NCBI GenBank assembly: GCA_023954015.1
Contig: JAMLIS010000009.1
Span: forward strand, 62,001 to 126,000
DNA from: Burkholderiaceae bacterium
GTDB lineage: Bacteria > Pseudomonadota > Gammaproteobacteria > Burkholderiales > Burkholderiaceae_E
Direction: 5' to 3'
DNA length: 64,000 nt
The notes under the pieces were generated by a model. That model saw nothing but the letters and a program-made list of their open reading frames with translations. It had not been told where the DNA came from and made no database searches. The number at the start of each line of letters is the position of its first letter. Within the stretch, counting starts at the first letter, position 1. Below, in pieces: positions 38,845 to 48,261 of this stretch. The translations under genes were made by a program, and so were the position numbers.

Positions 38845-39495
38845 CTACGGGTGTCCGCGCGCCTGCGCCGCGTCGTCGAGCACTTCGACCAGGTGCACCG
38901 CGTCCGCCCACGCGATCAGCGTGAACGATCCGTTCCGCCACGCGATGCGGTTCAGGCTCGCGTTGAGCAGTTCGTGCGCACGAGGCGCTTCGATCGCCAG
39001 GCCGGTCGCCAGGCGAAACGCGCAATCGAGCACGCCGCCGTGCGTCACGATCGCTACGGTCTCGTCTTCGTGGCGGCTCGCGAGGTCGCGCAATGCCGCC
39101 TCGACGCGCGCGTGCAGCGACAGCAGCGTTTCGCCGCCGCCGGGCAGCGCGAACGCCGGATCGCGCGCGCGCCAGCGCCCGTATCCGTCCGGGTCGATGC
39201 GCTCGATCTCCTCGTAGGTGCGCCCCTCGTAGCCGCCGTAGTGCCGCTCGCGCAGCCGCCGCTCGATGCGCAGCTGCAGTCCGTGCGGGGCGGCGATCGC
39301 CTCGGCCGTCTGGCGCGCGCGCAACAGGTCGCTCGAGTAGACGGCGGCGAGCGGCCACGAACGCAGTCGCAGCCCGGTCTTGCGGGCCTGTTCGAAGCCC
39401 TGCTCGTCGAGCGGCGTGTCGAGCTGCCCCTGGAAGCGTCGCTCGCGGTTCCAGGCGGTGATGCCGTGCCGGACGAGAACGAGCTCGGTGCTCAG
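38845..39495 (-). CDS. Histidine phosphatase (phosphoglycerate mutase-like) family protein
   Basis: A 216-residue branch-1 histidine phosphatase: LVLVRHGITAWN carries the nucleophile RHG, RFQGQLDTPLDEQGFEQA and SSDLLRARQTAEAI give the phosphate pocket Arg residues, and VTHGGVLD holds the second His. The closest named relatives are GpmB/CobC-like phosphatases; the substrate cannot be told. No ATG, GTG or TTG lies near the N-terminus. The best start is a CTG at 39495 that overlaps the TGA of the upstream PEBP gene, giving STELVLVRHG directly. The open frame upstream of this is only PEBP-gene shadow. An unusual start codon or tightly coupled re-initiation is implied. Confidence 0.85.
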   Translation of the reverse strand: MSTELVLVRHGITAWNRERRFQGQLDTPLDEQGFEQARKTGLRLRSWPLAAVYSSDLLRARQTAEAIAAPHGLQLRIERRLRERHYGGYEGRTYEEIERIDPDGYGRWRARDPAFALPGGGETLLSLHARVEAALRDLASRHEDETVAIVTHGGVLDCAFRLATGLAIEAPRAHELLNASLNRIAWRNGSFTLIAWADAVHLVEVLDDAAQARGHP

Positions 39496-40118
39496 GCGAG
39501 CCTCGGGTTCAGCGTGTAGGTGCCGGTGATCGACGCGTGCCCGAGCCGGTGATGCGCGATGACCTTCAGCGCGTCGGGACCGCCGAAACGGCCCATCAGC
39601 GGCAGCCGCTCCACGTCGATCGCGTACACCGTGAACGTGTAGCGGTGGACGATCGAATCGTTCCACGGCGGGCACGGACCGTCGTAGCCGTAGTAGTCGC
39701 CGTTCATGTCGTGATCGCCGGCGAACCATCCGGTGTAGTCGTTGATGCCCTGCCGGGCACCGTGCTTCGCCGTGGGTCCGGCCTTTCCGCGCGGGGTGAC
39801 CTTGTCGGAGAACTCACCGGCGGCGATCGCGTGCAAGCCGATCGGCAGGTCGATCAGGATCCAGTGGTAGAAGTGCACGCGCGCAAGCGTGGCGGGAATC
39901 TCGCGGTCTTCCTGGTTCACGTCGTCGGGCTTGCCTGGAACGTCGATGTCGTGGCAGACGATCGCGAAGGAACGCGTGCCCACCGGCGCATCCGACCACG
40001 AAAGTTGCGGATTGCGATTCGACGACAACGTCACGTGCGCCTTCGGGTCGATCGCGCAGAAGGCGAATTCCGGTGGAATCGGCTGGCCGTCGGCGAAGGA
40101 TTCGCTGGAAAGTCTCAT
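39492..40118 (-). CDS. YbhB/YbcL-type phosphatidylethanolamine-binding-like protein
   Basis: A 208-residue bacterial PEBP (Raf-kinase-inhibitor-like) protein. The ligand-pocket motifs are visible: NPQLSWSDAPVGTRSFAIVCHDID, HFYHWILIDLP, a GxNDYxGxxP-like region (GINDYTGWFAGDHDMNG) and GPCPPWND with HRYTFTVYAID. No signal peptide is seen. Between residues 118 and 145 it has an extra NGDYYGYDG insert relative to short family members. The function of this family is unknown in most bacteria. Its stop overlaps the putative CTG start of the histidine phosphatase. Confidence 0.9.
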   Translation of the reverse strand: MRLSSESFADGQPIPPEFAFCAIDPKAHVTLSSNRNPQLSWSDAPVGTRSFAIVCHDIDVPGKPDDVNQEDREIPATLARVHFYHWILIDLPIGLHAIAAGEFSDKVTPRGKAGPTAKHGARQGINDYTGWFAGDHDMNGDYYGYDGPCPPWNDSIVHRYTFTVYAIDVERLPLMGRFGGPDALKVIAHHRLGHASITGTYTLNPRLA

Positions 40119-40178
40119 TCGGTGGAACCTCCCTGCTTCGAGTGTCTCACTCAGCGTAGGTTGCCCGCTCTCCGGCAG

Positions 40179-41486
40179 TCAAGCGAGCGGGGAGTTCGCC
40201 GCGGGCTCGGCCGGCTCGACGCGCACGCGCGCGAAGCGGCGCTTGCCGATCTGCACGACGTAGGTGCCCGGGAACAGCGCGAGCGCGCGATCGGAGACGC
40301 GCTCGCCGTCGATGCGCACGCCACCCTGCTCGATGCTGCGGTTCGCTTCGCTCGTCGACGGCACGAGTCCGGCGCGCTTGAGGGCCTGCACCAGCGCCAC
40401 CGGCGCACCGTGGAGCACGACTTCGGACATGTCGGCGGGCGCCGCGCCGAGCCGGAATCGCGCGTCGAAGCCCGCAGCGGCGCGTTCGGCGTCGACCCGC
40501 GAGTGGAAGCGCTGCACGATCTCCTGCGCGAGCAGCACCTTGACGTCGCGCGGATTGCGCCCCTGCTCGCACTCCCGATGCAGCGCCTGCACCTCGCGCA
40601 TCGACCGGGACGACAGCAACTCGAAGTAGCGCCACATCAGTTCGTCGGAGATCGACATCAGCTTGCCGAACATCTCGTCGGGCGGCTCGGTGATGCCGAC
40701 GTAGTTGTTCTTCGACTTCGACATCTTCTCGACGCCGTCGAGGCCTTCGAGCAGCGGCATCGTCAGGATGCACTGCGGTTCCTGGCCGTACTCGCGCTGC
40801 AGCTCGCGCCCGACCAGCAGGTTGAACTTCTGGTCGGTTCCGCCCAGTTCGAGGTCGGCGTGCAGTGCTACCGAATCGTAGCCCTGCATCAGCGGATAGA
40901 GCAGCTCGTGGATCGAGATCGGCGCGCCGTCGCGGTAACGCCTGGCGAAGTCGTCGCGCTCGAGCATGCGCGCGAGCGTATGGCGCGCCGCCAGCTCGAT
41001 CATGCCGCGCGCGCCCAGCGGATCGGACCACTCCGAGTTGTAGCGGATCTCGGTGCGCTGCGCGTCGAGGACCAGGCTCGCCTGATCGAAGTACGTGCGT
41101 GCGTTCTGCTCGATCTGCTGCCGAGTGAGGGGCGGACGCGTGACGTTGCGCCCCGACGGATCGCCGATCATCGCCGTGAAGTCGCCGATCAGGAAAATCA
41201 CGGTATGGCCGAGATCCTGCAGCTGGCGCAGCTTGTTCAGCACCACCGTGTGTCCCAGGTGCAGATCGGGAGCGGTGGGATCCAGCCCGAGCTTGATCCG
41301 CAAAGGCGTACGGTTCGCCTCGCTGCGGGCGAGCTTCGCCATCCACTCGCTCTCGACGAGCAACTCCTCGGCGCCGCGCAGCGTGAGGGCAAGCGCCTGC
41401 CTGGCGGCGTCGCTGACGGCCGGCGCGGGCCCCGGATCCCCCCCGGCTCGCGCTTCGTTCCGGAAACTTGCGCCGTTCATCGTCAT
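40179..41486 (-). CDS. tyrS: Tyrosyl-tRNA synthetase
   Basis: A 435-residue class Ic synthetase of the TyrRS type with HIGH-like HLGHT (residues 76-80), [23 protein letters not shown] and the KMSKSKNNY loop, followed by a C-terminal S4-like RNA-binding domain (about 365-425). It charges tRNA-Tyr. The form without the N-terminal TyrRS-S insertion but with KMSKSKNN is the TyrZ-like type common in betaproteobacteria. ATG 41486 or 41480 can start it. It is divergent from the murein peptidase gene. Confidence 0.95.
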   Translation of the reverse strand: MTMNGASFRNEARAGGDPGPAPAVSDAARQALALTLRGAEELLVESEWMAKLARSEANRTPLRIKLGLDPTAPDLHLGHTVVLNKLRQLQDLGHTVIFLIGDFTAMIGDPSGRNVTRPPLTRQQIEQNARTYFDQASLVLDAQRTEIRYNSEWSDPLGARGMIELAARHTLARMLERDDFARRYRDGAPISIHELLYPLMQGYDSVALHADLELGGTDQKFNLLVGRELQREYGQEPQCILTMPLLEGLDGVEKMSKSKNNYVGITEPPDEMFGKLMSISDELMWRYFELLSSRSMREVQALHRECEQGRNPRDVKVLLAQEIVQRFHSRVDAERAAAGFDARFRLGAAPADMSEVVLHGAPVALVQALKRAGLVPSTSEANRSIEQGGVRIDGERVSDRALALFPGTYVVQIGKRRFARVRVEPAEPAANSPLA

Positions 41487-41664
41487 CGAGTAGGTGATAT
41501 CCACTAGAGATCCGGTAGAATCCGCGCGACTTCTGCCGGAACGCGGGCCTCGCCGAAGCGGTGAGTGTGCTGGGGCTGTCGCCGGGCCGAAGGGCCAGAT
41601 TCTAGCCGAGGGGCCGAAGCGCCCGCGGCTTCGCAACGCCAGACCGGACGAGCCGACCCGCGTG

Positions 41665-42984
41665 ATGAGCCACCCATTCCGCTCCCGTTTCTCGAAGGTG
41701 GCGACGGCCGTCGCCATGACGACGGCCCTGGCGGCGGTCACGGCGCTGGCAACGGCGCCGCTGCGCTATCCCGAAGACGCTCCGCCCGCGCCGCAAACGG
41801 TGATCGATTCGCTGTCGATCGCCTGGCCCTCGCTGCACGGCGAGCCGGAGGAGACCTTCGTGCGCGCCGAGCGGATCCAGCGCGGCGAGACGCTCGCATC
41901 GCTGCTCGATCGGCTCGGTGCCACCGATCCCGAGTTCCACAAGTACGTCGCGTCGAACCCGCTCGCGCGCAAGCTGCTGCAACTGCCGTCGGGGCGCACG
42001 GTCACCGCGGACGTCGACTCCGCCGGGCGCGTGCGCTCGCTGCAGTATCGCTTCGGCAGTCTCGATCCGAATTCGGCGCAGCCCGCTCGTCGCCTGACCA
42101 TCGAGCGCCACGACGAAGGCTTCCACGTCACCGAGGAGCCTGTGCCGATCGAACGCCAGGTCGCAACGGGGATCGCCGAGATCCAGACGACGCTGTTCGC
42201 GGCGATCGACGCGTCGGGCATCCCCGACGCCGTGGCCAGCCAGATCGCCGACATCCTCGAGGACAAGGTCGACTTCAGCCGCGACCTGCGTCGCGGCGAT
42301 CGCCTGCGCGTGCTCTACGAGATGATCCGGGAATCGGACAGCCTCGATCCTCCGGCGGTCGGCCGCGTGCTCGCACTCGAGTTCGACAACGATCGAAGCC
42401 GCCACGAAGCGGTCTGGTTCGAGCGCCGGGCGGGCCAGGGCGAGTATTTCGCATTCGACGGCCGCAGCCTGAAGCGCTCGTTCCTGCGCCAACCGGTGGA
42501 GTTCAGCCGGATCTCGTCGGGATTCCAGCCGGCGCGCATGCACCCGATCCTGAAGTACACGCGCGAACACAAGGGTACCGACTTCGCCGCTCCGATCGGC
42601 ACGAAAGTGCGCAGTTCGGGCGACGGCGTCATCGAGTTCATCGGCCAGCAGCGGGGCTACGGCAACGTCATCGTCGTCGGGCATCGCCACGAGATCCGCA
42701 CGCTGTACGCGCACCTGAACGGCTTCGCCCGCGATCTCTCGGTGGGCGCACGCGTTGCGCAGGGCGAGGTCATCGGTTACGTGGGCGCCACGGGCGTGGC
42801 GACCGGCCCGCACCTGCACTACGAATTCATCGTCGACGGCGAAAACGTCGACCCGATGACGATCGCTATGCCCGGCTCGACGCCGCTCGACAAGGGCGAG
42901 ATGCAGCGCTTTTCCGCCCAGGTGGAAACGCTGCGCACGCGGCTCGCCCAACTCCAGGACACCAAGCTCGCCAGCTTCGAGTAG
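41665..42984 (+). CDS. M23-family murein DD-endopeptidase (MepM/NlpD-like)
   Basis: A 439-residue periplasmic peptidase. A single N-terminal hydrophobic segment ([17 protein letters not shown]) anchors it. A LysM/OapA-like region ([16 protein letters not shown]) is followed by a CsgI-like linker domain. The LytM/M23 domain near residues 290-400 has HxxxD ([10 protein letters not shown]) and HxH (GPHLHYEF) zinc ligands plus the Gly-rich YGNVIVVGH strand. Such enzymes cut peptidoglycan cross-links for growth. ATG 41665 is chosen. It is 25 bp upstream of anmK, which recycles murein sugars, the same pairing as in Neisseria and other betaproteobacteria. Confidence 0.93.
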   Translation: MSHPFRSRFSKVATAVAMTTALAAVTALATAPLRYPEDAPPAPQTVIDSLSIAWPSLHGEPEETFVRAERIQRGETLASLLDRLGATDPEFHKYVASNPLARKLLQLPSGRTVTADVDSAGRVRSLQYRFGSLDPNSAQPARRLTIERHDEGFHVTEEPVPIERQVATGIAEIQTTLFAAIDASGIPDAVASQIADILEDKVDFSRDLRRGDRLRVLYEMIRESDSLDPPAVGRVLALEFDNDRSRHEAVWFERRAGQGEYFAFDGRSLKRSFLRQPVEFSRISSGFQPARMHPILKYTREHKGTDFAAPIGTKVRSSGDGVIEFIGQQRGYGNVIVVGHRHEIRTLYAHLNGFARDLSVGARVAQGEVIGYVGATGVATGPHLHYEFIVDGENVDPMTIAMPGSTPLDKGEMQRFSAQVETLRTRLAQLQDTKLASFE

Positions 42985-43009
42985 CAAGACTGCCGGCCGG
43001 ACGCCCACG

Positions 43010-44188
43010 ATGCGTCGCTTCGTCGGGCTCATGTCGGGGACCAGCATCGATGCGGTCGACGCCGCGTTGCTCGAGATCGACGAACACGGCTTCGGCATCC
43101 GCAGCGGCGGCTTCGTCACCGTTGCCATCGATGCCGCGCTGCGCGACGCGCTCCACGCGCTGCAGGCAAGCGGTACCGATGAACTGGAACGCGCGATGCG
43201 CGCCGCGGCCGCTCTCGCCGACCGGTACACGGAGGCGGTCGAAAGGCTCCTTGCGCGGGCCGCGCTGGACGCGGCGCAGATCACCGCGATCGGTGCACAC
43301 GGGCAGACGGTTCGCCATCGCCCGCAACTCGGTTACTCGATCCAGTTGCTGGACGCGGCGCGCCTGGCCGAGCGCTGCGGAATCGCCGTCGTCCACGATC
43401 TGCGCGCCGCCGACCTCGCCGCCGGCGGCCAGGGCGCGCCACTCGTTCCGGCGTTCCACGCGAAGGTGTTCCGCAGCCCGCTCGAGCGGCGAGCGATCGT
43501 GAACCTCGGCGGCATCGCCAACGTGACGCTGCTGCCGGCCGATTGCGGATCGGAAGAACCGGTGCGCGGCTTCGACGTGGGGCCGGCGAACACGCTGCTC
43601 GATGCATGGTGCCGACGAAGCACCGGGCGGGCATTCGACGAGGACGGCCGGTGGGCGCGCAGCGGGAAAGTGCACGAAGGACTGCTCGCGCGAATGCTGG
43701 CGGAGCCCTACTTCGCGCAGGCGGCGCCGAAGAGCACCGGCCGGGACCTGTTCCATGCCGACTGGTTGCAGCGAGCCGTCGAGGACGTGTTCGACGCACG
43801 CGGCGCAGCGAGCGATATCGGCGCAAGGGACGTTGGCAGCCTGCGGGGCAAACGCGATGCGGCCGACGTACAGGCGACGCTGGTCGAACTCACTGCCGTC
43901 ACCGTTGCCCGCGCGTGCGCCGACTACGGCGTGCAGGCGGTCTACGCCTGCGGTGGAGGCACGCGCAATCGATTCCTGATGCAGCGCCTCGCCCAGCGGC
44001 TGGCGCCGATGCCGCTCGACACCACGGCGACACTGCAGATCGATCCACAGGCCGTGGAGGCTGCGGCCTTCGCCTGGCTCGCGGCGCAGCGCATCGATGC
44101 CAGGGCAGGCAACCTGGTCGCAGTGACCGGCGCGCGAGGCCCGCGCGTACTCGGGGCGGTCAGCGACCCGCGCGTTTCACGCGACTGA
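43010..44188 (+). CDS. anmK: Anhydro-N-acetylmuramic acid kinase
   Basis: A 392-residue sugar kinase of the actin/hexokinase superfamily that opens and phosphorylates 1,6-anhydro-MurNAc to MurNAc-6-phosphate in cell-wall recycling. MRRFVGLMSGTSIDAVDAALL is the family start; GAHGQTVRH, LVPAFHAKVFR, NLGGIANVTLL, FDVGPANTLLD and CGGGTRNRFLMQ follow. Length is standard. It is cotranscribed with the M23 peptidase and is convergent with erpA (10-bp gap). Confidence 0.95.
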   Translation: MRRFVGLMSGTSIDAVDAALLEIDEHGFGIRSGGFVTVAIDAALRDALHALQASGTDELERAMRAAAALADRYTEAVERLLARAALDAAQITAIGAHGQTVRHRPQLGYSIQLLDAARLAERCGIAVVHDLRAADLAAGGQGAPLVPAFHAKVFRSPLERRAIVNLGGIANVTLLPADCGSEEPVRGFDVGPANTLLDAWCRRSTGRAFDEDGRWARSGKVHEGLLARMLAEPYFAQAAPKSTGRDLFHADWLQRAVEDVFDARGAASDIGARDVGSLRGKRDAADVQATLVELTAVTVARACADYGVQAVYACGGGTRNRFLMQRLAQRLAPMPLDTTATLQIDPQAVEAAAFAWLAAQRIDARAGNLVAVTGARGPRVLGAVSDPRVSRD

Positions 44189-44198
44189 ACAACGACGA

Positions 44199-44546
44199 TC
44201 AGGAGAACGACGAGCCGCAGCCGCAGGTGCTCGATGCGTTCGGGTTCTTGATGACGAACTGGGCGCCGTCGAGGTCGTCCTTGTAGTCGATCTCGGCGCC
44301 CATCAGGTACTGCAGGCTCATCGCGTCGATCAGCAGCGTGACCCCGCCCTTCTGCAGCACGGTGTCGTCCTCGGCTGTTTCCTCGTCGAAGGTGAAGCCG
44401 TACTGGAAGCCCGAGCATCCGCCGCCCTGCACGAATACGCGCAGCTTCAGTTCAGGGTTGCCTTCCTCGTCGATCAGCGACTTCACCTTGATCGCGGCCG
44501 CGTCCGTGAATACGAGGGGATCCATCGTTTCGGCGACAGCTTCCAT
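44199..44546 (-). CDS. erpA: Iron-sulfur cluster insertion protein ErpA
   Basis: A 115-residue A-type carrier with the three cluster cysteines in [11 protein letters not shown] and STCGCGSSF. It delivers Fe-S clusters to apo-proteins, notably those needed for isoprenoid synthesis and respiration. [27 protein letters not shown] is the typical N-terminal block. Either ATG 44546 or an internal ATG seven codons later may be used. It sits 72 bp downstream of argC, an arrangement common in betaproteobacteria. Confidence 0.94.
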   Translation of the reverse strand: MEAVAETMDPLVFTDAAAIKVKSLIDEEGNPELKLRVFVQGGGCSGFQYGFTFDEETAEDDTVLQKGGVTLLIDAMSLQYLMGAEIDYKDDLDGAQFVIKNPNASSTCGCGSSFS

Positions 44547-44618
44547 TCGATACCTCCGATTTGCATCTATTGTACGGCGGTGCCGCCGGAACGTGCGCCG
44601 CCGGGCGCCGGCGCGCTG

Positions 44619-45680
44619 TCAGGGCAGGATCGGCAGCTGTGTGAGCCCGGCTTCCTCGGGAACCCCGAACATCAGGTTCATCACCTGCACGCCCTGGCCC
44701 GAGGCGCCCTTCACGAGGTTGTCCTCGACGACAAGCACCATCAACAGGTCGCTGTCGGGCGGCCGGTGAACGGCGATGCGAGCGAAGTTCGACGCGCGCA
44801 CCGAGCGTGTCTCGGGCGCGGAGCCTGCCGGCATCACGTCGACGAAAGGCTCGGCGGAAAAGCGCCGTTCGTAGAGGGCCTGGAAATCGAGCTGGCGCGC
44901 CCTCGGCGTGATGCGGGCGTACAGCGTCGAGAAGATGCCGCGGATCATCGGAACCAGATGCGGCGTGAACGCCAGCTTCACCGGCTTGCCGGCCACCGCT
45001 TCGAGGCCCTGCCGGATCTCCGGCAAGTGCCGATGACCGGTGACCGAATACGCTCGGAAATTGTCGCTCGCTTCGGCGAGCAGCGTTCCCACCTCCGCCT
45101 TGCGGCCGGCGCCGGAGGCCCCCGACTTGCAGTCGGCAATCAGCGAATCGAGCTCGACCAGGTCGCCGCCGGCCGCACGCGCCGCTTCGGGTTCGAGCAC
45201 CGGCAGGAAACCGAGCTGCACCGAAGTCGGATAGCAACCCGGCAGGCCGACGACGCGCGCGCGGCGAATCGCCTCGCGGTTGACTTCCGGCAACCCGTAC
45301 ACCGCCTCTTCGAGCACGTCGGGGCAGGCGTGCGGCATCTTGTACCAGCGCTCGAACTCGGCGGTGCTCTTCAGCCGGAAGTCGGCAGCCAGATCGATCA
45401 GGCGCACGCCCGCGGCGAGCAGCTCGGGCGCCTGCGCCATCGCGACGCCGTGCGGGGTCGCGAAGAAGACGACGTCGCACTTCGCCAGCGATGCCGACGA
45501 AGGATCGGTGAACGCGAGTCCGACCCGGCCGCGCAGCGACGGAAACATCTCCGCCACCGGCATGCCGCTTTCCTTGCGCGAGGTGATCGCAACGAGTTCG
45601 ACGTGCGGATGCTGCGACAGAAGGCGCAGCAACTCGACACCGGTATAGCCGGTGCCGCCGACGATTCCGACCTTGATCAT
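44619..45680 (-). CDS. argC: N-acetyl-gamma-glutamyl-phosphate reductase
   Basis: A 353-residue NADPH enzyme, third step of arginine synthesis. It has the Rossmann GGTGYTG at residues 8-14, the catalytic Cys in GLPGCYPTS (about residue 150), GHRHLPEI with the catalytic His and a C-terminal [23 protein letters not shown] block. Length fits the longer type 1 ArgC. It starts at ATG 45680, 36 bp after rpsI, and may be read with rplM-rpsI. Confidence 0.96.
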   Translation of the reverse strand: MIKVGIVGGTGYTGVELLRLLSQHPHVELVAITSRKESGMPVAEMFPSLRGRVGLAFTDPSSASLAKCDVVFFATPHGVAMAQAPELLAAGVRLIDLAADFRLKSTAEFERWYKMPHACPDVLEEAVYGLPEVNREAIRRARVVGLPGCYPTSVQLGFLPVLEPEAARAAGGDLVELDSLIADCKSGASGAGRKAEVGTLLAEASDNFRAYSVTGHRHLPEIRQGLEAVAGKPVKLAFTPHLVPMIRGIFSTLYARITPRARQLDFQALYERRFSAEPFVDVMPAGSAPETRSVRASNFARIAVHRPPDSDLLMVLVVEDNLVKGASGQGVQVMNLMFGVPEEAGLTQLPILP

Positions 45681-45716
45681 CGCGTCCTCCGTGAAGCGGA
45701 CGGCGACAGCGCCGGA

Positions 45717-46109
45717 TCAGCGCTTCGAGAACTGCTTGCGACGACGCGCCTTGTGGAAGCCGACCTTCTTGCGCTCGACCTCGCGCGCATCGCGCGTGAC
45801 GAGCCCCGCGCTCGACAGCTGCGGCTTGAGTGCCATGTCGTAGTCGATCAGCGCGCGCGTGATGCCGTGGCGCACCGCGCCCGCCTGGCCCGATTCGCCG
45901 CCGCCGTGCACGTTGACCTGGATGTCGAAGGACTCGAGGTTCTGCGTGAGATCGAGCGGCTGGCGAACGATCATGCGCCCGGTTTCACGCGCGAAGTAGT
46001 CATCGAGCGGCTTGCCGTTGACGACGATCCTGCCGGTGCCGCGCTTCAGGAAAACGCGCGCGACGGACGTCTTGCGCCGGCCGGTGCCGTAGTTGTAGTC
46101 GCCGATCAT
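45717..46109 (-). CDS. rpsI: 30S ribosomal protein S9
   Basis: A 130-residue S9 ending in the basic tail RRRKQFSKR that reaches the P-site tRNA in the 30S subunit. [15 protein letters not shown] and [22 protein letters not shown] are standard. It lies 5 bp after rplM, the universal rplM-rpsI pair. Confidence 0.98.
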   Translation of the reverse strand: MIGDYNYGTGRRKTSVARVFLKRGTGRIVVNGKPLDDYFARETGRMIVRQPLDLTQNLESFDIQVNVHGGGESGQAGAVRHGITRALIDYDMALKPQLSSAGLVTRDAREVERKKVGFHKARRRKQFSKR

Positions 46110-46114
46110 CGGAA

Positions 46115-46543
46115 TCAGACCTCCAGAGCCTTCGGCTGCTGTGCCGTGTGCGGGTGCGTGGCCTCGCCGTACACCTTGAGCTTCTTGATCATCGCGTAGC
46201 CGAGCGGGCCCTTCGGCAGCATGCCTTTGACCGCCTTCTCGAGCGCGCGGCCCGGATGGCGGGCCTGCATCTTCGCGAAGCTCTGCTCGCGGATGCCGCC
46301 GGGGTAGCCGGTGTGGCGATAGTAGATCTTGTCGTCGGCCTTGTTGCCGGTGACCTTGATGCGCGCGGCGTTGACGACGACGATGAAATCACCCGTGTCG
46401 ACGTGCGGCGTGAACTCGGGCTTGTGCTTGCCGCGCAGGCGACGCGCGAGCTCGACGGCCAGGCGCCCGAGCACCTTGTCGGTGGCGTCGACGACGTACC
46501 AGTCGCGCTGGACCTCATGCGGCTTGGCGGAGAAGGTCTTCAT
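46115..46543 (-). CDS. rplM: 50S ribosomal protein L13
   Basis: A 142-residue L13: [55 protein letters not shown] and YRHTGYPGG are standard. ATG 46543 gives the family N-terminus; the longer open frame is spurious. A consensus-like sigma-70 promoter lies about 90 bp upstream. Confidence 0.98.
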   Translation of the reverse strand: MKTFSAKPHEVQRDWYVVDATDKVLGRLAVELARRLRGKHKPEFTPHVDTGDFIVVVNAARIKVTGNKADDKIYYRHTGYPGGIREQSFAKMQARHPGRALEKAVKGMLPKGPLGYAMIKKLKVYGEATHPHTAQQPKALEV

Positions 46544-46635
46544 CGGAGTCTCTGTCGAGAGCGGCGCGCGAGCGCTTCGCCCGGAAGCGGCAGGCTCGGC
46601 GTTGAGTCGAGGCGCCAACCGCAGAAAAGCTTTTG

Positions 46636-46664
46636 ATTGTAGTGCGAGAGCGTGGCCGCGTCAA
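46636..46664 (-). promoter_or_regulatory. Sigma-70 promoter of rplM-rpsI
   Basis: On the minus strand TTGACG (46659-46664) and TACAAT (46636-46641) are 17 bp apart. Transcription should start near 46630, leaving a GC-rich leader of about 87 nt before the rplM ATG. The upstream small-RNA terminator ends only 16 bp before this -35. Confidence 0.85.
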
Positions 46665-46680
46665 AGAGGGGACGCCGACC

Positions 46681-46739
46681 AAAAAAAACCCGGACGCGGG
46701 GTCCGGGTGGAATCCACCAAAGGAGGAGGTGGAGGAGAC
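46681..46739 (-). ncRNA. Small RNA A: C/U-rich anti-Shine-Dalgarno RNA, about 59 nt
   Basis: A leftward transcript unit with no gene in it. It begins with GTCTCCTCC at about 46739. A hairpin at 46714-46732 (stem CCACC / GGTGG, loop TCCTCCTTT) presents a sequence like the 3' end of 16S rRNA. It ends with a perfect terminator at 46681-46707: stem CCCGGAC / GTCCGGG, loop CCCGC, then eight T. GGTGG can also pair with a second CCACC downstream, so two folds compete. A similar RNA is at 61340-61400. It is expressed from its own promoter and stops before the rplM promoter. Confidence 0.75.
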
Positions 46740-46745
46740 GGACGA

Positions 46746-46774
46746 ACTATAGCGGAATCGATGGTGCAGTGCAA
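46746..46774 (-). promoter_or_regulatory. Sigma-70 promoter of small RNA A
   Basis: Minus strand TTGCAC (46769-46774) and TATAGT (46746-46751) with an exact 17-bp spacer. The expected start, seven bases beyond the -10, falls at the GTCTCC that opens the small RNA. Confidence 0.8.
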
Positions 46775-46990
46775 GAGCGGAGGCCTCGTGTTGTCGACTC
46801 CCGACGACGGATCGGTCACCTATCCTTGATCCAACGCAAGGTGTTTCCCCTCGAAGAGTCTTCATCGGCCAAGTACGCGCACGTCGTTGCACTGCCTGGG
46901 CCGGAACTGCTATTGCAGTGCAGCATCGACGACCTCGGCGCGCCTTCGCGGGAAAGCAGCGAGAATGGACCCGATTCTCTGGAGCGGCCG

Positions 46991-47413
46991 ATGCACTGCA
47001 CAGTGAAGTGGACGGGACCGGGCGGAATGAGCCTACTGGCCGAATCGGGCAGCGGTCATGCGCTGGTGATGGACGGCGCGCCCGACGCCGGCGGGCGCAA
47101 CCTCGGTCCGCGGCCGATGGAGATGCTGCTGATGGGCACCGGAGGATGCACGGCGTCGGACGTCGTCGTCATCCTGAGCCGCAGCGGACAGGACGTTCGC
47201 GGCTGCGAAGTGCAATTGCGCGCCGACCGGTCGCCGACCGATCCGAAGGTTTTCACGCGCATCCATTTCCACTTCGTCGTGCGCGGCCGAGGGCTCAAGC
47301 CCAACGTGGTGGAGCGTGCGATCCGGCTGTCGCACGAGAAATACTGCTCGGCATCGATCATGCTGGGGCAGACGGCCGAGCTGACGCACGACTGGGAAGT
47401 CGTCGAAGATTGA
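46991..47413 (+). CDS. OsmC/Ohr-family protein (YhfA-like)
   Basis: A 140-residue OsmC-fold protein with the two reactive cysteines in GTGGCTASD and KYCSASIML. The family reduces hydroperoxides with the first Cys; the YhfA subgroup has an uncertain substrate. ATG 46991 is preceded by GGAG six bases away; the frame stays open far upstream but without family sequence. It is monocistronic, convergent with coq7, and its stop is 6 bp before the palindrome bordering repeat copy 2. Confidence 0.9.
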   Translation: MHCTVKWTGPGGMSLLAESGSGHALVMDGAPDAGGRNLGPRPMEMLLMGTGGCTASDVVVILSRSGQDVRGCEVQLRADRSPTDPKVFTRIHFHFVVRGRGLKPNVVERAIRLSHEKYCSASIMLGQTAELTHDWEVVED

Positions 47414-47433
47414 CCTTCTGGTCGGCGTACTAG

Positions 47434-47592
47434 TACGCCGACCCGGAGGTATCGCAACAAAATGAAAGCGATGGATTCGGCCTCAGGGCAAGGCGCAAAC
47501 CGCAGCCATAGCAGTCGCTATGGCGAGGATTTGCAACGCCGCACTGAGGTCGAAGACGCGCTTTCATGTTGCGATACTTTCGGGTCGGCGTA
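47434..47592. repeat. Palindromic repeat element, copy 2 (MITE/REP-like)
   Basis: A 159-bp element starting TACGCCGACC and ending GGTCGGCGTA, flanked on both sides by CTAG (47430-47433 and 47593-47596). The left arm runs TACGCCGACCCG, GTATCGCAACA, ATGAAAGCG; the right arm is its complement with few mismatches over about 34 bp. The centre has its own hairpin CCATAGC / GCTATGG. Left of it, GGTCGGCGTA recurs, making a perfect 24-bp palindrome at 47420-47443. It lies between convergent osmC-like and coq7 genes and the right CTAG holds the coq7 stop. Confidence 0.87.
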
Positions 47593-48261
47593 CTAGATGT
47601 AATGGGCCGTCGACGTCATCACCTTCGAGGCGGCACGCATCGCCCACCGCACAGGGCCCGGCAGGTCCACGCCTCCCAGGCGGCGCGCGTGCTCGCCATG
47701 CCGGGCCTCGTCCTCCTGCATCGCCGCGACGATCGCGCGGGAGCGCGCATCGGTCGCCGGCAGCCGGTCGAGATGCCGCGCGAGATGCGCTTCGACCTGC
47801 CGCTCCGTCTCGGCCATGAAGCCCAGGCTGATGCGGTCGCCCATGCGGCCGGCGACGAGTCCGAGGGCGAACGAACCGGCATACCAGAGTGGATTCAGCA
47901 GCGACGGCCGCGCGCCGAGCTCGCGCAGTCGTTCCTGCGTCCAGGCGAGATGATCCCCTTCCTCGCGGGCAGCGGCACGAAACTCGCCCTCGAGCACCGG
48001 ATCGATGGTGCTGGCGGCCTGCGCTTCGTAGAGCGCCTGCGCGCAGATCTCGCCGACGTGGTTCACCCGCATCAAGGCCCCGGACAGACGCCGCTGCGCG
48101 ACCCCGGCCGGCTCGTCATCGGCGAGATCGGCGTTGCGCACCGGCATCGGCCGGGACGACGGAGGAACTCCGGCGAGCGTCGCCAGCGCCCGATTCAGGC
48201 CAGCCAGCGTACGGTCGAGCGTCGTCGGTCGGCGAAGGCTGTCCGCGGGGGTCATCGGCAT
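47593..48261 (-). CDS. coq7: 3-demethoxyubiquinol 3-hydroxylase (Coq7/UbiF-like di-iron enzyme)
   Basis: A 222-residue di-iron monooxygenase that adds the last ring hydroxyl in ubiquinone synthesis. Ligands lie in [44 protein letters not shown] and [14 protein letters not shown], the ExxH repeats of the Coq7 fold. Length is slightly longer than minimal because of an N-terminal 40 residues. ATG 48261 (MPMTPADS) is taken as start. Its TAG stop is in the CTAG beside repeat copy 2. It is divergent from the porin gene. Confidence 0.93.
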   Translation of the reverse strand: MPMTPADSLRRPTTLDRTLAGLNRALATLAGVPPSSRPMPVRNADLADDEPAGVAQRRLSGALMRVNHVGEICAQALYEAQAASTIDPVLEGEFRAAAREEGDHLAWTQERLRELGARPSLLNPLWYAGSFALGLVAGRMGDRISLGFMAETERQVEAHLARHLDRLPATDARSRAIVAAMQEDEARHGEHARRLGGVDLPGPVRWAMRAASKVMTSTAHYI

